Of a stretch of DNA of 64,000 bases, positions 25,089-38,043 are shown in pieces; position 1 is the stretch's first letter; each line of letters starts with the position of its first letter. A model generated the notes under the pieces. The model saw only the letters and a program-made list of their open reading frames with translations, was not told the origin of the DNA and made no database searches. A program made the position numbers and the translations under genes. This DNA comes from Lichenostomus cassidix. Taxonomy: Eukaryota; Chordata; Aves; Passeriformes; Meliphagidae. The stretch spans positions 7,920,380 to 7,984,379 of the forward strand of contig CM039181.1 in the NCBI GenBank assembly GCA_008360975.2, read 5' to 3'.

Positions 25089-28000
25089 TTCAACTTCATC
25101 TCCCTTTTTAAAGCCCAGAATTCTTCTCTACAACCTATAATAGGCTGGCATTGTTACAGCCATCACAGGCTGGAGCTGGGCACACAGGGAGTTATCCTGT
25201 TGTAAACTTTTTTGTCTTATGGGAAATTTGAGACTTAAACTCACTTGGTCTGCACCTCCTTATTTGAGACAGACCAGTTTGAATCACTTTTGATAAACTA
25301 TCAGTAGGAGTCTCAACCATAGTTAAATTCCTATCAGTTTAATTAAAGATCATCACTGGATAGAGAACCCATGTGAAATGCTCCCATAGTGTAGAAAGCT
25401 ACACTGTGAGTGCTCCCATGAGTAATCACCAGAGGTTGCTATCAGCAATGTAATCAGAAATGACTGAAGAGCTTAACTTGAAACTTAGACATCAACACAT
25501 GGCAAAGAAAAGATGAGACAACAGTGACTGAGGATTAATCGTATCCATTGTACCGTGAGAGTAACAGAAAAGTAAATAGAGAAGGCACCGTAAGATGGTC
25601 TGAGACACAGGCCTCTAGGAAACTGGGCTTCATTAGGTCTTTTTGTACAGTATGGTCAAAATTTTTACATACTACTCCTATGCTATTATAGGCACGAGGT
25701 CAGTCAGTAAAAACCTTGTTACCCAAAGCAAAGTTATATTTAAAGACTTTTTTACCCATTGCATTCTAGCTCTTTCCTTCAGTAGCTTTTGAGCATGTGG
25801 TATCTCCCTGGAAGCAGGGAGAAAAAAACATTTAGGGTCAGCATAGAGTTTACTTCTCACTTCTTCTGGTGAGTAAATGGTACTGGCCACAGTGGTATTG
25901 ACTATACCAGGTTACCTCTGGGGACCAAAATGGATTTGATAGATACATCTTCTATAGTTTTTGTTTTGTCTTCAAAAATTAGTGTTTATAGAAAGTAACC
26001 AGAGATTAGATTAGTGCATTGCTCCCATGGGATGCACACTTTAGGGTTTAGGCAATGTTCTATGGCTAACAAGAGCCAACAAGTTACACCTGAGTCATTC
26101 CACTGGGTGAAACATGCCCTGGACTGACGATGACAGGAGCCAACTGAGCATCCTCACACGAGATGACAAGTGTCGACACAAGGGCAGTCGTCTCTCATTG
26201 TGTCTAACCGAGCAGAACTTGCAGTGGAAGAGGCACTGAGGTGACTGAGCTTAACATATATCCTAGTGGTGATATCAGGCTGCCAATGAGATTAGAAGGA
26301 TGACACTTAATGTGTAGTCTTTTGGTAGTGGGGCAAGACTTATATTCTTAGCATAAGCTGCTTAGGAAAAGCTTCTTTTACTTAGCGTTTATCACTTGTT
26401 ACTGATGTTTTATTACATTGATAGCCATCCCCAAAAAATATTTTAATGTCCTTACCTGTTTCATGCACAGACATATTCCCTTCAACACCAAACACATTTT
26501 CAGAAAACAAGACTGGAGACAAACTGAGTTAGATTTGCTTACTTATGCTGACATAAACTTCTCTAAGTTTCCTTTTTGACCAACAAAGCAGGGCCTAGTG
26601 CGCTTTCTGAATCACTGTGTTTCTTCCTTCTGGAAGCCAAATCCAGCATATGGTGATAACAGATCTGTGGACCTTACTCAGGAGAAGCTTACACTGAGCC
26701 TAGCAGAATCTCTGGCATGAGCAAGAAATGCCAAATTTGATCATGTAGGGTAAAACACTACATTTCCTCAAACATGTCTTTGGTCCACTCCCTTCCCTCC
26801 CAGATGAGCCAAGCCAGACACATTCCTTCTAGCTGAAATACTCCTTTTTTTTTTTCTTTTTTTTCTCTCCTACAAGCTTCTCAGCTGTACAAAAGGATAA
26901 TGCAGTGTACAGCATTGTCACCTAACGGTGTCTGCAGTGTGCACTGTGCAAAAGGGTCTCAGAGTGCTTTACAATGAAATTCTACAATAATCTTAGTAAC
27001 GAAGGGCAATTAAGAGCAGCAGTTAACCTATGTTTTTCTATCCTACTTTAAGTGTCAAATTACACCCAGAATTTCAAATACTAGTTGGAAGTGCATCACA
27101 TTGTCCAGAGGCGTAATTACAGAGAGCTGTAGTTGTCTTTATCACAAAGTTTTAATTAGCAGGACACATTAAATAACCAGCTGATACAGATCTTAATGAA
27201 TCATTTATAGGCCTACATCTAAGATAATTATATATGTAGTTGGTCACACACAATCATTCATGTACTTCTGGGATTGTGTGAAATGGAATATGCATCGTCC
27301 TCATGTGAGGTAAAGGTGAAAGTGACAGGACAAAACTGGAGCAACAGCCTACTTTAACCAACCAGCTGGTGCCTGTCCCATTGTTGACAAGACTGGGGAG
27401 GAAATATGAATAATTGGCTTCAAAAGAAATCCAAGTTGATTCAGCTCTGGGTTCCTGAATTGTTGATTGGTTTGGGTTTTGTGTTTTTAAATCAAGGTGG
27501 TTGCCCCACATGGACACTCTATGTGATGCTGCTCAGGAACGAGAACAGATGCACACCAGGCTGAGAACAGGGTTTCTGGGGCAAGCTGAGACTGAGGAGT
27601 CTGCAAGCCATGTCATGCCACTCTTGCTGTGGCTCCCTGACAGCCTAGCCTGCCCTAGATATGTCCCTTTTTTCTCCAGCACGCCTGCCCAGAAGCATGG
27701 AGAAGCTCCTCCAGAGCAACCACTGCAGACCCAGGAGCCAGATCTTTGCTTAGCCAGGGATGTTCCCAGCTTTTTGTTTGTACCAGCTTTCTTGCTGCTT
27801 AATATGTCTACATGGAAAAGTGGGAAACACGTCCAAACATCCAATTGCTGTGGGGCTAATTTTTGCTCCGAGCAATGTTTCAGGGCCAGATTTTCATGGC
27901 GTTTGTTGGTGACTGTTTCTTGATAGTTAAAAAGACGTATATGTTTTGTGTTTGGCCAAGTGAAGGGGGCATGGGAGCAGCTGGCTGTGAAAGCACATTT

Positions 28001-29417
28001 ATTGTCACTGCTGATTTCTGCAGAGCTCAGTCAGCATATGCACACAGCATGGTAGAAGGCATGGAAACAAACGATTTGTGGTGTAAACGGTGCAACATGT
28101 GCCTCTTCTTCCCCTTTGCCTAGAAGATGCAGCTGGTCATAGACAGGCTGCTCTCCTTATCCTAATCAGCCCCGGTGGCAGAACGGTCCGACTGATGGAG
28201 CGTTGCTTGTGAAACTTGTTTTTAGGAGAAGTCTGCCAGGCTTCGGGATGCATATATTGGGCATGGTGCCAGTCCTGGATATTTTAGAAGGTTTATGCCT
28301 CCCATCCACTGTGCTGAGCTCTCTTGTGAACTTGCTTCTGCCTCTCCCTGCCCTATGGGCTGTCTTGGTATTTGCCTCAGGTCCTTTTACAATTTTGAGC
28401 TGTTTGTTTCTTCTCCTGGTTTTTTAACAAGATTGTATATAATACAATATGCCCAAAGCGCACCCCCTCCCCAAGAAACCCCCAACTTCCTGCATCAAAT
28501 AGACCTATTTGTCCATGGTCTTTCTTGCCATGTCTGACTTGGCTTACTCTGCTTAGTTGGAGCTCAGCCTGTGTTTATCTGATTGCACGGCAAAACCTAG
28601 CAATAAACAAACCACTGCAAATGTTTGCTTGAAAAGATTAGGAGAAAAGTATTACCAGCCCATGCAATATTGTAATGCAAAGTACTTTAAAAGTAGCATT
28701 GAATAATTTTCTCAATTATTCAGAGTCTGCTGTTAACAGGTTTCCCTGGTTCCCTAGCATCAGAGGAACTCTGCTGATCTCTGCAAAATTTATTTCAGTA
28801 TAAGTACAGAGTTCTCCTTAAAATTAGAGGGCTTTTAAGAGTTAATATGTTAATCTGATGCACCACAGCAGGCGTCTGGAATAGATCTTACTAGACTGTT
28901 TACACTGTGCTTCCTTTCAGGGTGGTTAGAAGCAAGGGAGCACTTGTGGCAAGAACTGATGTGGTGTAGGGTTTGACAGCATCTTTCCACACCTAGTTGT
29001 TGCTTTTGTGGAGGAGGGAGGAGCATAGGCTTCCAGTATGGCTCTCATTATGGCTCCTCAGCTTCTTCCTGGCAGGGGAGGAGGCTGTTGCAGAGCAGGG
29101 TGTGAACCCACGCTCAGTTTTCCCCAGCATGTCCAAGGTGGCAGAGGTTTCCTTTGCTGCGTCTCCTGGAAGAAAATAAGAAACCTGATGAAAGAGGTTT
29201 ACTTTCTTTCTCTGAGGCAGAATATAGTTAGTATGAGGTTGAACCCTCTGAGCCCAGGGCACTTATAGCAGAGAAGCATGCCATGTGCTCCATCCAACAG
29301 GGCAGCTGCTGGGAATGCTCTCAGCAGCATGTCTGAGGGCAGCCTATGTGCTGAAGCTGACAGCCACTCTGGACGGATGGCTGTAATAACTTTGTGCTTC
29401 ATGGCTGTCTCTGGTTT
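25089..29417. other. Gene-free intergenic DNA
   Basis: Unique AT-rich sequence with a polypyrimidine run at 26841-26871. A stretch at about 26940-27030 faintly recalls MIR-type SINE sequence, too weakly to annotate. No credible coding exon is visible. Confidence 0.55.
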
Positions 29418-29530
29418 TATCCTCCCAATTCCCTCAGGAGGTAGGGAAGTGCTGTTAGTCATTTTATGGGGAGAAATTAAGCCATGGTGTGATGAGGCCA
29501 CACAGGCAGCCAGCAGCAGAGACACTCTGC
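29418..29530 (-). mobile_element. Degenerate MIR-like SINE fragment
   Basis: The stretch contains, in order, a CTCAGGAGGTAGGGAAGTGCT-like element, a CATTTTATGGGGA element and a GCCACACAGG element. This resembles the antisense of the amniote MIR/CORE-SINE tail (block ending in 'ttaagtgacttgcccaaggtcacacag'). It is heavily decayed, as expected for a pre-avian insertion. The assignment rests on remembered consensus. Confidence 0.4.
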
Positions 29531-30063
29531 TATTGACCCCTCATCTCCTTCTTTATCAGCTCTGCCTGATCCATGTGCACAAGTAAGAATTGTGGAAATG
29601 GCTCCTGAGTGACTGTGAAGAGTGGGAAGGAGGCAGGGAAATGGGAAGAGTGGTGCCTGCTCCCAACACCAAAACTAGGCTGCCTGAAAGCCCTCAGTAC
29701 ACTGAAAAATGACAGGTTTGCTCCAGTGCCATGTTTTCAGTACAGCAGATTTTTTGCCAGTTCTCGTTAGACTTTCAGTATTGGTTTTCCAGCCACCGCC
29801 AACTCTGTCTGGGCACAGGTCCATGTTTATTCGAGCTCCACAGCCAGAAATATGGTGAGCTCTGGTTCATGCTAGTGTGTGGTTGTGCTGAATGTATCAA
29901 AATGCGTCATCAAGAGTCACCAGCTACATGAAGTATGAGCCGTGCCAGGGAAATCAGTGTATATAACACAACATTGAGGAGAGTAACAGCACTGGAAACC
30001 AGAAACTCACTTAAAACACTCTGAATTTTAAATGCAGTTTATCTGAACGGCAGTTCCTAAAGT
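29531..30063. other. Gene-free intergenic DNA
   Basis: Unique sequence; nothing recognisable. Confidence 0.5.
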
Positions 30064-30108
30064 AAAAAAAAAAAAAAAAAAAAAAATTCTTTCTTTTTTT
30101 TTCTTTTT
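30064..30108. repeat. Poly(A) run followed by T/C-rich run
   Basis: Twenty-three consecutive A residues (30064-30086) are immediately followed by a 22-bp pyrimidine run that is almost all T. The two halves could pair as a long A:T hairpin. No retrogene body or target duplication is evident around the A run. Confidence 0.9.
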
Positions 30109-33100
30109 GAGTGCCATGTTTTGATTTCTGAGCTGAATCAGAAGCACAGTTTATTTTACAAGAGCCAATGGTACCAATTACAGCCTGAGACTTTCAAGGC
30201 AGCACACAGGACTCAACTACACATCTTCCATTAATTATCTCTTGACCAAGTTAACTCTGCACAAGTAATATGTCACAAGCTCATTTTCTGTCATTAAATT
30301 CAGCAGATATGACCTTGATCCTTTCTGGGAGCACATCTTCTCAGTAAGAAGATGCTGTTTTATTGCAGGCACTTTTCAAAGAATGCTGTTTTAATGTCAG
30401 GTTATGCTGAAGAAGAGCCAGCCCCTGCTTTTTCATACCTCCTGAAGCAGGAAAGAACTAACAGCCTGCATTAGACCTCTTATCAGTGCAAAGCCTGGAT
30501 TAAATGTGTCTTTGCTGACCTTCTCCTCTTGGTACAACAAAGAAATTACCTTAGTTTCAAAAAAGCTGACATGTAGGTACAGATGGTAGGTATTAGCACT
30601 TCAGTTGTATACTGCTGGAATGCAAATAATTTGGCAGCTGTGATTTTACTTGCTTGACTCCTTGATCTACGTGCTGAAAAAGTTCTGAGACCAAGTACTC
30701 TGGATTCCAAAGCCAACATTTTGGCCTCCATGGTGAGACAGCTTTGCCCTGGGAAAGGGAGTCCTCTGCCCCTACAGCCATGGTCTGGAATCAGAGTAAT
30801 GAACCAGAGCTTGCTACTGTTTTCCACATTCAGAAATTGTTTCAGGTTTTTATGCTCCTGTTCCCTTTCCCATCCTTCCATATAAACTTCAGGGGCCAAA
30901 AGGCACTTATTTCCAGTGCTCACCCCAGCAATGACAATTTATGCAGCAGGTTGCTCTGCCACAGGTTTTTTCTGAGAAGGAAAAATAAAAAAAGCTCAGT
31001 TTGGAATAAACCCATAACACACATGGGGTTTCCATTTTAGAAAGAAAAGGTGAAAAAAACCAGCCACTGGTGTTTGCCATATCCTTGTCTTACCCTTCAG
31101 CAAAAGCAGTGCTGATAGAGCACAGTGTTGAATAGATGAGTACATTGCTCAGTCCATCTGGCTGTCCAGTGCCTCTGAAGACAGCAGCTGGCCTGAAAAT
31201 GGGAAGGAGGTAACCTGCTGAGTGAAGGTGTCCAGATAATAAATTGGCCCCCAAAAAACTGAGAACAACAAGAAAAATTACTGTCCAAAAGTATAAGCTA
31301 AAGGGTTGAGGATTATGCCATGTTAAGCAGCCTCTTCTGTGGGCGATTATCACAAGGCATCAGCAGCAGCACAGCAGGTTTTCCACCTGCTCCTGGGAGG
31401 TCCTCCAGTAGGATGGGCATAGAGATTGTGAGGCAGTGAGAAGCACGTGAGCCTCAGCATTTTAGAGGTGATTGTACCTGTGTGGGTTTGTCCTCACAGA
31501 CAGACCAGCTGGAGAAGGTGCCAAGTGGCTCAGATGGGATCTGTAATCCTGTTTGGGATGCTATGCTAATTCAGGCAGTTTTAATGGCAGACTGCAGTTA
31601 GAATTTCTTTATGTGAATACCAGTGGGTTTATTGTGGGTTTTTATTATTATTATTATTATTAGAATTGTCACTGCTTGTGAAGAGTCTGCTTTTTCTTTT
31701 ACAGCAGCTATTTTGAGACTAGGGAAAAGACAACTTGGAAGACTTGCTCCTCTTGCTGTGCAGGCACTGACCCAAGAAGAGCTTGATGCAGGCAGAGCCC
31801 AGCTGAAGCCAGAGCAGCTCTAAGCATGGAGTTTTTTCCTCTCCTGGAGTTGCAGTAAGATCAGAGGTAGGATTGTGTCCCAGTGCCTGCAACTAATTTC
31901 AACTGCTTGGTTATAAATATGCACTGGGCTGTTGTGTGTACCTGTGTGGCACAGGGGCTCTAAAGCACCCCTCTGAATTGCTGTCACAGCATGGAGGATC
32001 TCTACCCCCACATTCATCCACAGCTACAGGCACAGAAAAACAATCAATCTCTTGGACTGACAAAGCTGCAGAAGTTAAAAGCTTCTGTTTCAAGGCTATC
32101 AAGGGTGCATATTGCACTTCGCTTCCTGCAAATCCTAGAGAGCCTTTCCTAGAAGGGCTCTGTGACTTGCTGCAGCAGGACTCTGCGCCTGGTTTCCCAC
32201 AGGCATAAATGTGAGTGCAGGTGAGCAAAGGCTGATAGTCTTAACCAAACCCACAGGTGAAGAAATAGCTACTTGACAGGAATGTCTTGAAATGAAATAC
32301 ACTAAATATTCTGATGAGCCGAAATGCTACAGTACTGGGAACTGTATATATTTGCAATGGGTTGGATCCAGTGAGAATTACAAGAAAGTGAAGGTTTTGG
32401 GAATAAGAGGAAACTTTTTAAAAACTGATTTTTAATAAGGCTTACACAGTCATGTTATCTCTCTCTCTGCCTGCTTATACCCTCCCCCTTCTCTACAGTA
32501 ACTTTTGCCTCCATTAGTGTCACTGTTCACTATCTGAATCAGCGATGATCCTATGAGGTCTGTAAATGCCAGCAGTGTGTCTGGGGAGAGATTTGGGGAG
32601 ATGCTGCCTGTGGACAGTCAGCATTCACACAGTTCCAAGCTCTGCTAGAGTCAGTGGCCATGGCCAACCTCCTTTCAGCTGCCCCAGCTGCCAGCTGATG
32701 TAAGTTTACAGAGGTGGTTTTCAACCTTTTCCCAGGGGAATAGCTTCTGGTTTTCTCTGCTTCCTTGTGAATAAGAGAATAATCTTCAAAGTCTAAGATA
32801 TGAGTTGGCTTCACAGATAACTTCCAGGCTTATCTTAGTGTCTGTTTAAATCCAGGAGAAATATTGGTAGAGTCTGAGGCTGGCATGGTCTCATCTGGCT
32901 CTCATGCTCTCAGGAAACTAGTTATCAGACAGAATTTTAATGGCTCTTACAGGTCATATGAAAGACCAGAGATATTAGAGGGAATTCTTAAACAGACTTG
33001 TTTTGAGCTTTACACAATGTTTTTTGCCTGCAGTAGAAATGTAAGCCCTTGAATGCTGCAAAACAGTTTGGCTGATGGATGCTCTGAGAAGATGGTGCTG

Positions 33101-34645
33101 GGAAAGCTGTCTCTGTTGCTGGTTCTTTTCAAGGGTGGGTTTGCATTTGCTGCCTGTGAAGACAACCTGAGCTCAAGGGTTGTGCTCCTGTCCTGTGAAA
33201 CACAGGGCTGCACATCACACTACCCCTTGTCCTTCTGGATGGAGCCATCTCTGGATTTGTGGCTTAAAAGCTGAATGCTGGCAAGGGGACAGAGGAAAGT
33301 CAATGATCATTGAGGGGATAAGTAAGACAGTAGCTTAAGGTAAAGCTTTAGAGAGCTCACAGTTAGCATTAGGAGGGACAAGCAGTGATGTCTTATTGGC
33401 ATATCTAATTAGAAATTGCTGGGAGCTACTGGACTGGACAGTCTCTTCAAATGCCAGCAACCCTGGGGGAGCTGGATGTAAACGTTGTAATTGATATAAG
33501 GATGGAAGCTGCTCCACTACAAAGTGACATTTCAGATATTGTGGGAATGGATGATCTGAAACATCCTCAATGAGATCTGTTTCCCTCAACTCTTTTGACT
33601 CCTGTCAGAGGTGCATGTTCGAGCTTTTCTCTGGGCAGATGGCTTCTGCAAATAGAACTGGCTTTGAAATATAAAGTTTTGCTGAATTCATTATATGCCT
33701 TCTGACTTCAAAGTTTTGTACTTTCCTCTTTAGTTTTAAATAGAGTCACTTGGCTGTTTTCAGGCCTGTTACATTGGAGGCAGGTGCTGCAGTGGCTGTC
33801 ACTGGTGAGGCACAGCAGTGGTGCTTATTTAGGGTGCCCTGACCAGCTGCGTGCCTCACCTCTGCCCAGGGGGTACATGACTCCTACATTACTAATGGCT
33901 CTTCAGGAGCTCTCCCAGTCAGGGACTTTCCTGTTTTCCCCATTCCTCAAGGACAGGGGTGGCTGCACTAGCCTGGCCCTGCACCTCCTGCTCTCCCAGG
34001 GTGCAGGGAGCTGTGCAAGGAGGAGGATGAGAGGAAGTGGGAATGGTGTTTGCAACAGGAATTGTTCTGCCCATCTAGGCATAAGTGCTCTTCATTGAAG
34101 ACTTCACAAGTAGCTTCTTTCCTCTAGAAGGGAGGATTTTTATGAATTAATCCTCATATAGAACTGACCTGGAGCATGATGGTTTTCCACATCAGCTCAG
34201 CAAGTGGGTACCAGTAGTCAGAAATTACTGTCAAAGCGGTCATCGTGACTTTGCTTTCACTCTATGTACTTCAGCTGAAGTGGTGGGGTTTGGGTGTCAC
34301 ATCTCACTTACACTTTTAAGGAGTATTGGAGCAACTTAAAGGGGTACAAGTGGGACACCCTTCTCTTTGTATCTGCTTGCTGCACAGACCGATGACATTT
34401 CAATGACCAAACATTCTCTGGGGGGGAAAAAGATACTTTGGAGACTGAAATGTCAACTTATTCAAATTGTTCATATGCACAAAATGGGGGGAGAATCGAG
34501 CATCCAAACTTCAAAGCAGCTGGACCATTCCTTTCAACATCTTCTGACTTGCCACAACTTTACATCAAAATTCTTCAGGTTCAGTTTGAAAGTTTTAAAT
34601 GCTCAAAGCCAAAATGTTTGCTTCATCCACAAACTACTTTTATCA
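30109..34645. other. Gene-free intergenic DNA
   Basis: Unique sequence with a short (ATT)n microsatellite at 31642-31662. A 73-codon frame at 33053-33274 has a hydrophobic N-terminal stretch but no other sign of being a gene. Nothing else is recognisable. Confidence 0.55.
31642..31662. repeat. (ATT)n microsatellite
   Basis: About seven ATT/TTA units in tandem, a simple sequence repeat. Confidence 0.85.
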
Positions 34646-34680
34646 TCCTTTTTTTTTCTTTTCTTTTTTTTTTTCTTTTT
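34646..34680. repeat. Polypyrimidine tract
   Basis: A 35-bp T/C-only run is followed directly by AG. It mimics a 3' splice acceptor, but the sequence after it opens no recognisable exon. I treat it as low-complexity DNA. Confidence 0.8.
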
Positions 34681-34831
34681 AGAACTAGCATCAAGCTGAA
34701 AATTCATTATTCACCCTGCTCTGGCTGCCTACAGCATCTGGGTAAGTTGGAGACAGAACTTTCTAAACTGCAAAGTATTTAAGCAGAAAAATTGGGTTCT
34801 TCATCAGAACCTCTCTCAGCAGCTGGATCCT

Positions 34832-35338
34832 TGTATTGGTTTGAAAACAAACCAGTGGGAGATCACAAGTCAAGATTGAAATTAAAAATAAGTGAAATAA
34901 TACAAGGAAAAGCACTGACAAAGTCAGATACAACCTAACACCCTGTTAGGGTGGTGTAGCAATCCAACTGAAGTAGTCCAGTGAAGCGGTGATCCTGTGA
35001 AGTCTAGTCTCCAGCTGAAGATCCAGTGTAGCTCTGGTCCTCTGGGAACCCAGTAGACAGGGCTAGCTCAGGCAGTTCCAAGGCCAGGTTATATCCAGGT
35101 GGGAACACCTGGCTCCTCCCTCTTCGGCAGAGCATCTCACAATGGGATGAGATAAGTCCATGAGTCACACGGTGGGTCTCTGATGGCCCATTGCCTGTCA
35201 TGCGGGGTGGGTCGTTAGCAAGTGATAATAGCTAACGGATGGCCCATTGCCTGTCATCCGGAGTGGGTGATAGCAGCTAATGGCCCACAGCTGGTGGTAA
35301 TAGAATACTTAACTACATCAATATTGCAACCTAGGACA
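34832..35338 (-). mobile_element. Solo LTR, family B (ERVL-like)
   Basis: This 507-bp element has TG...CA ends and a perfect 5-bp target duplication, ATCCT, at 34827-34831 and 35339-35343. A 5-bp duplication is typical of ERVL-type integration. A GGATATAACC TATA-like box on the minus strand (35087-35096) suggests minus-strand orientation. Its U3 part carries tandem repeats at 35182-35290. I saw no canonical AATAAA downstream of the TATA-like box, so the polyadenylation signal may be a variant and the orientation is less certain than the boundaries. No internal retroviral genes remain. Confidence 0.85.
35182..35290. repeat. Tandem repeats inside family B LTR
   Basis: Two units begin GATGGCCCATTGCCTGTCAT at 35182 and 35238 (56 bp, then about 41 bp). 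A third degenerate start, AATGGCCCACAG, is at 35279. Repeats in the U3 of an LTR commonly act as enhancer repeats and vary in number between copies. Confidence 0.85.
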
Positions 35339-35963
35339 ATCCTTTATGGATGATCTAAAAGAGTAGGGTATTACAGCTTTCAGCATTCCTCCATATACTC
35401 TTGAACTGAGAAGCTTTTGTGGCATTTTAGTCTTATCAGCAGTACATTATAAAAAATGTCAACTCTTTCCAAACCTTTATTGTTTCACTGGAAGGATTAT
35501 TCTTAATTTCAGCCCTGGAGTCAGTTTATGTGTGGTTTGATCTTCTGTTCTTCCTTTCATACAGATGCTATCAGCATGGACAGCAGAGCAGCCCTGTCAC
35601 ACAGGATTAATGGCAGAGTGTGGTGTTGCTTCTGGAACAGTAATGTCGTACCATATGAATAAACACTGAAATTGGGATAATTTTTCTAAATGTTTCAGCA
35701 TTCTAAGTACAAAGTAATAACCCTGTCAGGAACAATATTCACTGCTGTCTCATCTGGCTGTGCTGGAATTAGTGGCAGTCTCCTGGGAAGAACACAGGTA
35801 TGTCAGTGTTGGAAACACAGCATGAGGTTGTATTAGAACAAAAAGCAAACAAATCCCTTGGTCACAGTACAGGAAGAGAAACTTAATATTGCTTGGAAAA
35901 TCAGCACTGCTTTGAATATAGCATTTGTTTTGGTTTCCTCATGAGAAAGATAATGCAAAAATG

Positions 35964-35986
35964 ATATATATATATATGTATGTATT
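35964..35986. repeat. (AT)n / (GTAT)n microsatellite
   Basis: A 14-bp alternating A/T run is followed by two to three GTAT units. Confidence 0.75.
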
Positions 35987-38031
35987 TCTATATCAGACAA
36001 AATGTATTGTAGAATTCAGCAGAAGATGAAAACCAGGGTCTGTAAAATCTAGAATTAGGGCAGAAATAAACAGTGAACAGTGAGGAAAGTCTTACTGAGT
36101 ATTCCCTGCCTTAATACAAAATCAAGGAGGAGCAAAGCCTTCATGAAGGATGAGACTTAAAAATATTACAATTCATCTCAAAAAAAAGAAAGAGAAGAAA
36201 AGAAATAACCCTCACAGGGTGAGGGGAGGTTGCTCAGCCGTTTTTCTAATTTGTTCAACTATTTGCCTCTAGGTTTCCATGTGTGTTCATTTGTAGAGGC
36301 GCCAGCCAAAAGATGTTTGATGCTGAGAAAATTGTCAAAATCTAGCTCTTCCTAGCTGCCCCAAGGTCACTGCTTAGAGCGTTTAAATTTTGGAAATGTC
36401 AGGTCGAGACACTTGGATAGAAAAAATAAATGCACAATTACACACTGTTTATCCTATCTACTCAAAAACATGTTGAGCTCTAGTCATCTTTGAAATAAAA
36501 TCTTCCCCCACAACATATTGCTGCCCAGTAGCATGTGTTACAGAGCATATTTCAGACTTCTTTGGAAGAAGCCAAAATCAGACACTGCCAGAAATCAGAT
36601 ATTCAATTAAATGGTCTCATGCTTTAAGCCAGTATGACAAGGGTACCTCCTAATGAAAAAAAAATTGCTGCTGTGGCAACAGCTGGGAATAAATGATTAT
36701 GGAGAGAGAATTTTTGCATTAGCAATGTGGTCACTTGCATGGATGTAATGGTAGGATCTGAAAAGTGCAGCCATGAATGCAATGTTTCCCTGAGCACTCT
36801 TCAGCCTCCAAACATGGTCTAGCCTTTCCTGACCTGGGAAAATCAGAGGAGAGACAAAAAGTGGCTGTGTTGAGATGACAGCTTTACAAAATAGGTTGTG
36901 TTACAGCTCTGGCTTTCCAAGAGGCGGCTGAGCTGGGGCTTTGAGAGTTGTTTTTGACAACAATGCAGGTTTGTGCCTTCACTCCTGCTCCCCCCTTGTC
37001 CTCTTCTGGCTATACCCACCTAGAAGTATGACCCAGCACTGAACTCTACCACGGAGTGGAGCTCATGCCCTCCCCTTCCCCTTTTGCTTTCTCCATGCTA
37101 TTTTTCCCACAAGTTCAGCTCCCTGCTGCCATTTGTGGTGCAACCAGTGTCCCCAGCATGGCTGGGAATTACTGTGCTGGGGCAGAGATGTACTCCAGGG
37201 AACAGAAGATTTTCTGTGCCTGCGGGTGGATGTGTGAAACACTGGTTATTTTATTTGCCTTTGGATCTAACTTCCTTGGTTTAGCTATTGTCAAACAACT
37301 GAAAGAACTGACATTAGCTGTCTGGTTCCCATTAGCAAAGGCACTTTAAAATCCTGTCGCAATCACTTTGTTTTCTAACATGTAACTAAAGGCCTTTTTA
37401 CCACTTCTTTACATGACTTTCTGCAATTGGAGCCATGCAAAGAGAAATCAGGCATATGCATCTTGCTGATACCAGTATTTCAAAACCCTTTCCAAATACT
37501 TTTGCCAGTGACTGCAGAATAGCTTTTATACCAGTAAGAATGTGTATATTGGGCTTTCTTCCAGAAGCTGTGAGAGGGGCACAATAAGTGCTGCTGGGAT
37601 TATTTTACCAACTGAATAAATGTCATCTCTTTTCCAATAAGAAACTTGGGCTATGGCAGGAAAATTATTTCAGTGTTTAAATGCATTCTACACATCCTGA
37701 GCAGGAACTCAGGGTGCCTTCATGGGGCAGGGATGCTCAGATATGTGCAGACAAAACACCCTCATATTTCTTAATGCGGCAGATTTTAACTGTCCAATAC
37801 CGTGCATGCTTTTCCCTTGGATAAATTGTCTTTTAAAACTGCAGCTGAGACCAAGGGGAATATGTGAGGCTTTTACAAAATCTCAGCCTGGACCTCTGAT
37901 TGTAAGCCACGTGATTGAAAATCTGAATCCTGGGCTTTTACCCCCACACCCCATGTTGTTCTGAAGGATCACTGGGCTGTATGCAGTTTTGTTTAAGGTT
38001 ATTGCAACCAAAAGCCTCACTGAGATACATG

Positions 38032-38043
38032 GCCCTCTGCTGG
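38032..38043 (-). promoter_or_regulatory. CTCF-like core motif
   Basis: The minus strand reads CCAGCAGAGGGC, matching the 12-bp CTCF core at every position. The flanking consensus bases fit poorly. Occupancy cannot be judged from sequence. Confidence 0.4.

Noticed and set aside
24779..25111. Hydrophobic Trp/Phe/Gly/Val-rich frames on the minus strand and Thr/Pro/Asn-rich frame on the plus strand
   Set aside because: They are produced by the 141-bp A/C-only tract and have no gene context.
26940..27030. Possible third MIR-like fragment
   Set aside because: Only a CAGAGTGCTTTACAATG-like block resembles the consensus; too short and weak to annotate.
33053..33274. 73-codon frame with a signal-peptide-like N-terminus
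   Set aside because: Single short frame with no splice, promoter or family evidence. One hydrophobic stretch is expected by chance among this many frames.
34646..34700. Polypyrimidine tract plus AG as a 3' splice acceptor
   Set aside because: No recognisable exon follows and no matching donor or protein similarity exists nearby.
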